Assembly: GCA_036402075.1 (NCBI GenBank) | Contig: DASWTP010000054.1 | Span: forward strand, 1 to 12,097 | Reading direction: 5' to 3' | Length of the DNA stretch: 12,097 bases | Source: Chryseosolibacter sp036402075 | GTDB taxonomy: Bacteria; Bacteroidota; Bacteroidia; Cytophagales; Cyclobacteriaceae | Shown: piece after piece, positions 6,114 through 12,097 of the stretch | Numbering within the stretch: position 1 is the stretch's first letter | How the letters are laid out: the number at the start of each line of letters is the position of its first letter | Notes under the pieces: generated by a model | What the model saw: only the letters and a program-made list of their open reading frames with translations | Told to the model about the DNA's origin: nothing | The model's database searches: none | Program-made: the position numbers and the translations under genes

Positions 6114-8768
6114 TTATTCATTCTTCAATCTTGACACGGGATTTGAAATGGCTGCGCCAAAAGATTTTAACGACACCACCGCAAGCGCTAACAAGAGAAT
6201 TGTAACCCCTGGAGTCGCAAACAACCACCACTTGATCTCAATGTGATGTTCAAAATTCATGAGCCATTCGTTAATTCCATACCACGCGATAGGAACGGCA
6301 AGCGCAAAAGAAACAGCGATGAGTTTTACATATTCCCGAGAGAACATGGCGAGAATGTCCAGTACCGTTGCTCCAAGCGCCTTTCTGACCGCAATTTCTT
6401 TCCCTTTTTTGTTTACGACGAACGTTACCAGACCATAGAGGCCCAGGCATCCAATGGTGATGAATAGGATCAGGAAGAGCTGAAAGAGTTTTGAATACTT
6501 CGTTTCCTGCTGATAGAACAGGGCGATGTTCTCATGGAGAAATCGATACTGAAAAACGTGTTCAGGGTAGATCTTTTTCCAGGTAAGCTCTAATTCCGCC
6601 AGGATATCACTCATCTTCTGATCGGGCCCCCGCTGAAGCCTCACGCTGACCTGCCTGTAGCGGCCTGGGTGTGCATCAAGCGCTATGTTATTCACACGTT
6701 CCTTCAATGAATTGCCAAAGTAGTCATTCACTACACCCACCACGCGAGCCATGCCCTCACCACCGATTTTAAGTTCTGTCCCAACTATATCCTGCGGATC
6801 CTCATAGCCTAGGTTTTTTAGCAGCGTCTCATTGACAAGGATATTTTTTGCTGAGTCAGTGGGTGTAAGATTGCGTCCCGCGACAAGCTGAATTCCATAC
6901 AGGTCAAGAAAGTTTTCGTCGATCGCGCAGTATTCATAGTGCTGAAAATCCTGCACATCGCGAGCGTTCGGTTTGCCTATATCCCTGGTTGATCTGTTGC
7001 GGTCCACCCCGGACGGTAATGTGAAGCTTTTTGAAACATTCTCGACAAAAGGCAATCGTCTTAATTCTGACTCGAATGCCGTTACAGAGGAAGGATTTGC
7101 ATTAATTAAACGCATGCTTACAATGGATGCATCCTGATCAAACCCCATGTCAGATGTTCTGAAATAATCCAGCTGGGCGATGATGATAAATGTTGTTACG
7201 GCGAGCACTTGGGTCGCTGTAAACTGGGCGATAACCAGGCCTTTTCGGAGACTGACACCAGCGATCCGTTCCGTACTGAATTTGTTCTTGAGAGCCGAGA
7301 CAGGATTAAATCTGGATAGCGAAAGCGATGGGTACAAACCGGAGCAAATAGTTACAGTCAAAACGATCAGCGCCAGCGTTCGCCAGACCTGGAAGTCAGT
7401 CACCATAATCTCCAACGGTAGCCCTAACATCGAAACGAGCGTTGGCATGAACAGTAGAACAAGAATCAATGCCATCAGCGCCGCCAGCAAAACGATGACA
7501 AAGGTCTCCACCAGGAATTGAAAGATCAGGCTTTTCTGCGAGCTGCCCATGATCTTTCGGATGCCGACCTCTTTCGAACGGAGCGTGAACTGCGCGGTAG
7601 ATAGGTTGATGTAGTTAATGCACCCTGCCGCTAGCAGGCAGAACACAATGAACTCCAAAGCAAGAATAGTTTCGTGGGTTATTATGCGCTTGCTGAAGGT
7701 TCCAAAGTTTGGGTCAAAGTGCACCTCGCTAAGGGGTTGCAGCAGATAGTGGCGGACAGTTGATAGATCTTTATTTACATGGGCAGCATGTATGTGTGCG
7801 AGTTGTTGCTCGACTGCTTTCGGATCAGCTCCCTCGTCCAGGACGACAAAGGCTGAATGTCCATCATTTACACTTACCCAATCTGACATGCGTTCTTTAA
7901 AGATTAACGGCATCGATGAGTAAGAGATCATTAGGTTGAAAGGAAAGTCCGTGTTTGAGGGAAAGTCGTTGACTACGCCCGTGATCTTAAAATCGAAAAC
8001 TTTTTGAAATCGCAGCGTGCGCCCTACGGGATCCTCGTGGCCAAAGTACTTTTTTGCAATTGCACTTGTAATCACGACACTGCTCGGGTCTTTAAGTGAA
8101 TTCGCAGGGTTGCCGGAAAGCCATTCAATAGGGTTGTGAGCAAAATCCATCACGTTGAAGAATTCAGGCTCGACCGTCACTACACCCCGGTCTTCAATGA
8201 ATTGTTTTTCGGATTTACCGTCTGCGCTCAGGATATCGACGCTGGCCCCTCCAAAGTATTCCATCTTTGTCATTTTTTTGATCGACGATAAATTGCTCAT
8301 GGCAGGAGGGAGCGCATATGGAATACCTGTCCGAAACTCTCTGCGATCGACGCCACTTACTCTCACAACCCTGTATATATTCTGGTAATTGCTGTGGAAG
8401 GTGTCAAAGCTTAGCTCGAATTGAATAATACAAACAATAGCCAACCCTGCTGCAATCGCAATGGTTAATCCGAGAACATTAATAGCAGTTATGCCCTTGT
8501 TGGCGGAAAGACTCCGCTTCGCCATTTTAAGATAACTTCCGCTCATATGATTAATTGGATTGTTTCCTCTTTTCCAGAAAAATGCCTTGGTCGCAAATCC
8601 GATAACACGCCTGCAGTAGTTGCGTCGCGCTATTCGATCTCCGAAAAGTTTTCGGTCCTCCAAAAACATCTCGTAAAGATCACCTTTGATTTCTTCGACC
8701 AGTGGATCGGGCGCAAAACGGTCGATGATTGCTTCTGCCCATTTGGGAGGTGTAACAGGGGGTTTCAT
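6114..8768 (-). CDS. orphan ABC permease, FtsX/MacB family (cassette 2)
   Basis: An 884-aa paralogue of the permease at 2886-5534, with the same order of parts. The prefix domain is at 1-65 (TPPKWAEAIIDRF, EEIKGDLYEMF). The first membrane segment is at about 96-117 and the first MacB-like periplasmic domain at about 120-360. Segments at about 366-389, 412-445 and 461-482 surround the FtsX motif KEVGIRKIMGSSQKS (399-413). Another lies at about 509-530, followed by the second periplasmic domain (535-750). The last three are at about 761-784, 815-837 and 847-868, with KEIAVRKALGAT (790-801). There is no Walker A or ABC signature, so it needs a separate ATPase or works without one. The ATG shares its first base with the last base of the PadR TAA stop (TAATG), which fixes the start and implies translational coupling. 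It differs from the first permease over much of the periplasmic sequence, so the pair is an old duplication. Substrate unknown. Confidence 0.92.
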   Translation of the reverse strand: MKPPVTPPKWAEAIIDRFAPDPLVEEIKGDLYEMFLEDRKLFGDRIARRNYCRRVIGFATKAFFWKRGNNPINHMSGSYLKMAKRSLSANKGITAINVLGLTIAIAAGLAIVCIIQFELSFDTFHSNYQNIYRVVRVSGVDRREFRTGIPYALPPAMSNLSSIKKMTKMEYFGGASVDILSADGKSEKQFIEDRGVVTVEPEFFNVMDFAHNPIEWLSGNPANSLKDPSSVVITSAIAKKYFGHEDPVGRTLRFQKVFDFKITGVVNDFPSNTDFPFNLMISYSSMPLIFKERMSDWVSVNDGHSAFVVLDEGADPKAVEQQLAHIHAAHVNKDLSTVRHYLLQPLSEVHFDPNFGTFSKRIITHETILALEFIVFCLLAAGCINYINLSTAQFTLRSKEVGIRKIMGSSQKSLIFQFLVETFVIVLLAALMALILVLLFMPTLVSMLGLPLEIMVTDFQVWRTLALIVLTVTICSGLYPSLSLSRFNPVSALKNKFSTERIAGVSLRKGLVIAQFTATQVLAVTTFIIIAQLDYFRTSDMGFDQDASIVSMRLINANPSSVTAFESELRRLPFVENVSKSFTLPSGVDRNRSTRDIGKPNARDVQDFQHYEYCAIDENFLDLYGIQLVAGRNLTPTDSAKNILVNETLLKNLGYEDPQDIVGTELKIGGEGMARVVGVVNDYFGNSLKERVNNIALDAHPGRYRQVSVRLQRGPDQKMSDILAELELTWKKIYPEHVFQYRFLHENIALFYQQETKYSKLFQLFLILFITIGCLGLYGLVTFVVNKKGKEIAVRKALGATVLDILAMFSREYVKLIAVSFALAVPIAWYGINEWLMNFEHHIEIKWWLFATPGVTILLLALAVVSLKSFGAAISNPVSRLKNE

Positions 8769-9088
8769 TAGCTATTGGAAAGTTGCGCCCAAATGATATT
8801 TCGAACATCGCGCAGCTCTTCTAGCGTTTGGCGACCGTAACTGGTAACTTGAAACAATCTCTTCCGCCGGCCCCCTCTGTCTGCCGACGCGCCACCCATC
8901 TTCGATTTTACAAACCCTTTCTCTTCCAACCGGTGCAGTGCAGCATGCGCGGCACTAAGTGTGATCACCCGTCCCGTTTGCTCTTCTAGCTCTCTGACGA
9001 TTAAGACGCCATACGCATCGACGCCAATCAACGCGACCATAAGAAGAATCAATTCTTCCAGCTCGCCGAGATAAATTCTCCCTGACAT
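8768..9088 (-). CDS. PadR-family transcriptional regulator (cassette 2)
   Basis: A 106-aa winged-helix regulator, paralogous to the one at 5537-5869. Shared landmarks are YLGELEELILL (6-16), AYGVLIVRELEEQTGR, AAHAALHRLEEKGFVKSKMGGAS (recognition helix and wing start) and RGGRRKRLFQVTSYG. The protein ends soon after the wing (IIWAQLSNS, matching TMWTQLGQV in the other copy), so this is the short PadR type. Its TAA stop overlaps the permease ATG by one base at 8768. It is the first gene of the cassette, with 172 bp of sequence in front of it. The role as a local repressor of the permease is inferred from the coupling. A TATTTG sequence upstream resembles a -7 box, but no suitably spaced -33 TTG was found. 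Confidence 0.9.
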   Translation of the reverse strand: MSGRIYLGELEELILLMVALIGVDAYGVLIVRELEEQTGRVITLSAAHAALHRLEEKGFVKSKMGGASADRGGRRKRLFQVTSYGRQTLEELRDVRNIIWAQLSNS

Positions 9089-9260
9089 AGACTATTATTT
9101 CAACTTCTGTAGAACAAATAGCGGACCAACCGCATTTTTAACGCGCCAGCAGTGATTTGAAGGGCAGAGGTGTACAAGAATTCACAATCGTTGTACGGAA
9201 TTGAACAGAATGCTGATAGCTTTTTCTTTCCGCGTGTTTTTAACCGCGCTACGAAATTCG

Positions 9261-9770
9261 TTATGGTAGGTCAGTCCAATTAATTTGTTTGTCGTTAAGC
9301 AGGTCATTCAAGTAGTTCTTGTCGTTGCTTAAAAGGGTTCCGTAATCAACCGCGCTTGGTAAGTCGATCTCAAAGAGATAGTCGCACTCTCTTCTTAAAA
9401 GATCATATCTTGATTTCCCTTCTATTTTTGTTAAGTCCAGGAACTCAGGAGGCAGATGGTTTATCTGTAACAACTTAACCCCATTCGGCATCTCACCTTT
9501 AATGGTTTCGTACTCGTTGGTAGGAATAATGAAATCGTATTTAACCTGCCGTGCTAGTAAACTCTTTTGCAGACGGTCTGAGATCGGTAGCTGAAGCTTA
9601 CTCCACTTGTTGCCAGTTCTTAATTCATACTGATGAACCCAAATGAATTTGTGCGAGTCTCTTATAATGTGATCGATAAACTTGTTTGATGGGAAATCTA
9701 AGATAATCTGGTACGTTCCAGGGTAAACTTCCTTGATGGTGTTTATGTTGTCTCTATACGATTGTTGCAT
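9261..9770 (-). CDS. hypothetical protein, 169 aa
   Basis: No family is recognised. It is a soluble, fairly charged protein with no signal peptide or membrane segment, so a cytoplasmic location is likely. Visible features are an aromatic stretch near residues 42-49 (KFIWVHQYE), a central part that looks like alternating strands and helices, and an acidic C-terminal half (RRECDYLFEIDLPS, then YLNDLLNDKQINWTDLP). The start at 9770 is firm: the frame closes with TAA four codons further upstream, and a purine-rich GGAAGAA lies right before the ATG. It stands alone, with 179 bp before it and 172 bp between it and the PadR gene downstream, and its base composition looks more AT-rich than the permeases. 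That would fit a mobile or recently gained gene, but no flanking mobile-element signature was found. Confidence 0.68.
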   Translation of the reverse strand: MQQSYRDNINTIKEVYPGTYQIILDFPSNKFIDHIIRDSHKFIWVHQYELRTGNKWSKLQLPISDRLQKSLLARQVKYDFIIPTNEYETIKGEMPNGVKLLQINHLPPEFLDLTKIEGKSRYDLLRRECDYLFEIDLPSAVDYGTLLSNDKNYLNDLLNDKQINWTDLP

Positions 9771-9949
9771 TTCTTCCGAAGTTTACAGCTTCATTATTCT
9801 CGCCTATGGTTCTTCACTAACGCGCTGTTACATGTGCCCTATCGAATCCACGCCCACTAGTAATCAGCTAGGTCGTTGAAGCTTGAGTAATCGCTCGCTA
9901 ACATTTCCGTCTGGTTCGCAAACCCACGCTTAAGTGCCCACTTCATTCC

Positions 9950-11221
9950 CTATTCCTTAGTCTCAAATTGATAATTGTACATCCGGAATACCTTTGTTTT
10001 CTCCCACGTCCCCTCCCGATACTCCAGCTCTTCATATTTATACGTGAAGTAGATCGGGCTTAAAACCTTGCCTGGCGAACTAACGTTGATAACGCGGTCT
10101 TTCCGCTCATTAAGACTAAAGATGACCGGAAGTTGAAACTCGGTCGTTGAATACCTCAGTAATAGACTTCGCCAAAAGCTTGGCGGGACTTCATACAAAA
10201 CGTTCTTTAAGGCAAATCCACACCCACCCACGGACTCCACCAAACGAATCGTCTCAACGTTCCCTGTAGTGTCGATCTTAACCGAGGCCAGCACAAGCCC
10301 TTCGCGCGCATTCTTACGGTCAGCGTAGGGGTAGTAGAGGTTATTTTTAACAAGGGCAATGAAATCATCGGGAGTGAGTTTGGATTCCAAGCGCTTGATC
10401 GAGTCCATCTCCTCTTTTGAACGTTTCGGCAACGCAAATTGAAAACTCTGCGTGCTGGGGGAGGGCAGCGTCACTTCCTGATATTTGGAATGCGTCACAC
10501 GAAGAGTGTCTGTTGCAAGAATGTCGAGTTTAAAATAACCAAGGGCATTTGTTCTCGTTCGATCCTCACAACCGATGATAGAGATCGCGGCCCCGGAGAT
10601 TCCCTTCTTCGTCTCAGGGTCTAGAATCCGCCCGGTAACGGTTCGCGCCATCCCTCTACGTTGCCTGAGTCGATCATATTCACTGACAATAGTTTCAAGA
10701 TCCTCGAAAACGAGTTTTCTTTCAATGACCAATTTTACAACAGACGGCTCTTTACGCAACATCAGCGAGACGTCTTTTTCAAAGTTCTTTTTAGTCACTT
10801 CCATCGTGGTACTATCATTTTTTAGGACGATTAGTATTTTAGGTGGGTTAGGGTTAGTGGCCAGCCCGCCATAATGTTCTTTGGGAGCAGATGAAAAATA
10901 GCTAATGTGATTGTAGAGTTTCGTTTCCCCGTCAACAAGGAGAGACATAAGTAGCTCTTTTTTGTCCAGCCGGACCGTTTCCAGGAAATTATAGGGTGTA
11001 CTGATTGCCGTTAAATCGCTGACCGAAACTTTGAATTCGTCATTGCTGCCTGGTTTCTTATAACGGATAATATTTCCGTAGGAAACAGCCTGTTCAACGA
11101 AACAGGAGAGACTATCTCCGTTCTTGAAGTACAACATGCCAGGTTCACTGCCATAGCTCTGAGCGTTGCAGAGGTGGGTAGACAATACTATTGTCCAGAT
11201 AAGGTGGATTTTCTTCAGCAT
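9950..11221 (-). CDS. secreted protein with CarboxypepD_reg-like and TonB C-terminal domains
   Basis: A 423-aa exported protein. Residues 1-20 are a signal peptide (KK, hydrophobic stretch, cleavage likely after CNA before QS; the residue before Cys does not fit a lipobox). Residues 27-190 form a domain beginning LYFKNGDSLSCFVEQ, of a type common in Bacteroidota periplasmic proteins but of unknown role. Residues 193-263 look like a carboxypeptidase-regulatory-like beta-sandwich (TVTGRILDPETKKGISGAAISI, then NALGYFKLDI). Residues 292-370 match the TonB C-terminal fold: YYPYADRKN, GLVLASVKIDTTGNVETIRLVES, and a closing FQLPVIFSL. Unlike true TonB it has no N-terminal membrane anchor or proline-rich spacer, so it probably does not energise outer-membrane receptors; it may bind envelope proteins or peptidoglycan. 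It is preceded by about 90 bp of plain sequence and then the repeat pair, and followed by a 179-bp gap. Confidence 0.85.
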   Translation of the reverse strand: MLKKIHLIWTIVLSTHLCNAQSYGSEPGMLYFKNGDSLSCFVEQAVSYGNIIRYKKPGSNDEFKVSVSDLTAISTPYNFLETVRLDKKELLMSLLVDGETKLYNHISYFSSAPKEHYGGLATNPNPPKILIVLKNDSTTMEVTKKNFEKDVSLMLRKEPSVVKLVIERKLVFEDLETIVSEYDRLRQRRGMARTVTGRILDPETKKGISGAAISIIGCEDRTRTNALGYFKLDILATDTLRVTHSKYQEVTLPSPSTQSFQFALPKRSKEEMDSIKRLESKLTPDDFIALVKNNLYYPYADRKNAREGLVLASVKIDTTGNVETIRLVESVGGCGFALKNVLYEVPPSFWRSLLLRYSTTEFQLPVIFSLNERKDRVINVSSPGKVLSPIYFTYKYEELEYREGTWEKTKVFRMYNYQFETKE

Positions 11222-11309
11222 AGATCGATGGCAAAATAAAGGTTTTTAAGTCACTTTTCCGTGGAGGGTCAGAGATGCCCCGACTTAAACCATAAACTTT
11301 CCATCCAGC

Positions 11310-11434
11310 GCGCCTACACGCCCCGTTGCGCCCTTAAGTCAGGGCACGCACCCCGCAGCCATTCGCCCCAATTTCAAACCCATCACCCTCCAAGCCAGAG
11401 AAAATCTTCGCGCCCTTTGCGGTTACTGCCTTTG
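11310..11434. repeat. direct repeat, copy A
   Basis: This stretch starts GCGCCTACAC and ends GGTTACTGCCTTTG. It aligns end to end with copy B at 11474-11600, roughly 85% identical by hand alignment, with a start-to-start distance of 164 bp. The best conserved parts are TTCAAACCCATCACCC, GCCAAGCCAG and CTTTGCGGTTACTGCCTTTG. This copy also contains a GCCCT/AGGGC hairpin (11330-11345) that copy B lacks. CGCAAAG/CTTTGCG-type intergenic repeats are common in Bacteroidota, so more copies elsewhere in the genome are likely; that part is inference. Confidence 0.8.
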
Positions 11435-11473
11435 TATCTTAAAATTTCCTCCACACTTCCTCCAAGCGCCCCC

Positions 11474-11600
11474 GCGCCTACACACCCCGTTGCATGCTTA
11501 CGTCCGGGCACCCACCTCGCCGCCCTTCTGCTCAAATTCAAACCCATCACCCGCCAAGCCAGAAAAAAAACCTTCGCGCGCTTTGCGGTTACTGCCTTTG
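11474..11600. repeat. direct repeat, copy B
   Basis: This is the second copy of the repeat at 11310-11434, with the same order of conserved blocks and two extra bases. It ends three bases before the stop codon of the third permease gene, so it lies in that gene's 3' untranslated region. On the - strand it reads CCGCAAAGCGCGCGAAGG followed by eight T. That could help end transcription, but the sequence before the T run folds only into a 3-bp stem, so a true intrinsic terminator is doubtful. Confidence 0.8.
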
Positions 11601-11603
11601 CAC

Positions 11604-12097
11604 TTACTCGTATTTCAGCGTCTCCGCCGGCTTCGTAAAAGCAGCCTTGAGTGTCTGGGAAGTCACCGATATAAATGCAATAACAGTAACCAGCACACCG
11701 GAGATTAGAAAAACAACCGGATTCACATCGGTATGGTAAGGGAAGGAGTGGAGCCATTGAGACATGAGCCACCAGCACAACGGCAGCGCTAACAGAATTG
11801 CAATAGCAACAGGCTGCATAAAACCTTTCGACAATAGTAGGATTACATTTGGCACGCTCGAACCCAACACTTTCCGGATACCGATTTCCCGCGTTCGCTG
11901 AATGGCCATAAACGATGCGAGCCCCACAAGCCCCAAAGAGGCGATCACAATGGCTATCACGGTGAAAATGGTAAACACCTCGCTGAAGCGATTGTCCCGA
12001 TCATATTGCTTGTTAAAGAATTGGTCAAGGAAAAAGTAGTCAAGTGGATTGCCGGGAAAAAACGACTTCCATGGAACTTCAATTTTCGAAATGACTT
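11604..12097 (-). CDS. third FtsX/MacB-type ABC permease, C-terminal part (5' end outside window)
   Basis: The open frame runs in from the right edge (first whole codon at 12095). The visible 164 residues are the end of the second periplasmic domain and the last FtsX unit. They begin VISKIEVPWKSFFPGNPLDY and continue through FFLDQFFNKQYDRDNRF, a segment typical just before the sixth membrane helix. Then come a membrane segment (FTIFTVIAIVIASLGLVGLA), the FtsX motif REIGIRKVLGSSVPN, two more membrane segments and the ending LKAAFTKPAETLKYE. PWKSFFPGNPLDYFFLD and AIQRTREIGIRKVLG make it a different subgroup from the two cassette permeases. Whether it has a prefix domain or its own PadR regulator cannot be seen. 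The TAA stop is at 11604-11606. Confidence 0.9.
   Translation of the reverse strand, partial: VISKIEVPWKSFFPGNPLDYFFLDQFFNKQYDRDNRFSEVFTIFTVIAIVIASLGLVGLASFMAIQRTREIGIRKVLGSSVPNVILLLSKGFMQPVAIAILLALPLCWWLMSQWLHSFPYHTDVNPVVFLISGVLVTVIAFISVTSQTLKAAFTKPAETLKYE

Larger units (their letters stand above)
11222..11603. other. 382-bp intergenic region carrying a direct-repeat pair
   Basis: This lies between the stop of the third permease and the start of the secreted TonB_C-like protein, both on the - strand. Most of it (11310-11600) is two diverged copies of one repeat. The first 88 bases, next to the TonB_C-like gene, should hold that gene's promoter. A TATTTTG sequence about 12 nt before the ATG resembles a -7 box with one base missing, and there is no matching -33 element. 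Open frames across the repeats show no protein-like features. Confidence 0.6.

Noticed and set aside
9771..9949. Integron attC-like site (GCGCGTTAG) in front of the hypothetical gene
   Set aside because: Neither the GTTRRRY nor the RYYYAAC core is matched, and no paired inverted arms of an attC were found.
11563..11570. Intrinsic terminator after the third permease (T8 on the - strand)
   Set aside because: The sequence before the T run forms only a 3-bp stem, so the hairpin is not supported; the run may simply belong to the repeat.
11383..11778. Open frames through the repeat region on both strands
   Set aside because: They arise from the GC-rich direct repeats and from the permease gene read in other frames, and show low-complexity, non-protein-like composition.

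Overview
The window looks like part of a Bacteroidota chromosome, most likely from the Cytophagales (Chryseolinea/Ohtaekwangia-like). Reasons: several large orphan FtsX/MacB-type permeases with no ATPase gene beside them, PadR-type regulators coupled to those permeases, a secreted protein joining a carboxypeptidase-regulatory-like domain to a TonB C-terminal domain, and little Shine-Dalgarno signal. The lineage is inferred from gene content, not from a marker gene. No rRNA, tRNA, CRISPR array or intact insertion sequence was seen.

Left part (2-2455, + strand): the C-terminal 817 codons of a large protein whose start lies outside the window. It resembles the C-terminal two thirds of animal SAMD9/SAMD9L: the end of a STAND-type P-loop NTPase, a long helical TPR-like region and a C-terminal OB-fold-like domain. 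Bacterial relatives of this family are suspected anti-phage or inflammation-like sensors. This is the most interesting item here. A 430-bp intergenic region follows (2456-2885), between the convergent ends of this gene and the next. It holds a promoter-like site and a GC-rich block of nested direct and inverted repeats.

Middle (2886-9088, - strand): two tandem paralogous cassettes, each a small PadR-family winged-helix regulator followed directly by an ABC permease of about 880 aa. Each permease has an N-terminal soluble prefix, eight predicted membrane segments and two MacB-like periplasmic domains. In one cassette the stop and start codons overlap (TAATG); in the other they are 2 nt apart. 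Neither cassette has an ATP-binding subunit gene. The simplest reading is that each regulator controls its own permease, and that the permease borrows an ATPase or works as a stress or lipid-related membrane machine.

Right part (9261-12097, - strand): an unrecognised 169-aa protein standing alone, a secreted 423-aa CarboxypepD_reg-like/TonB_C protein, a 382-bp intergenic region with two diverged copies of a roughly 125-bp direct repeat, and the C-terminal part of a third FtsX permease cut by the window edge. The genes from 2886 to the right edge are all on the - strand but separated by gaps of 170-380 bp, so they are probably several short transcription units rather than one operon.
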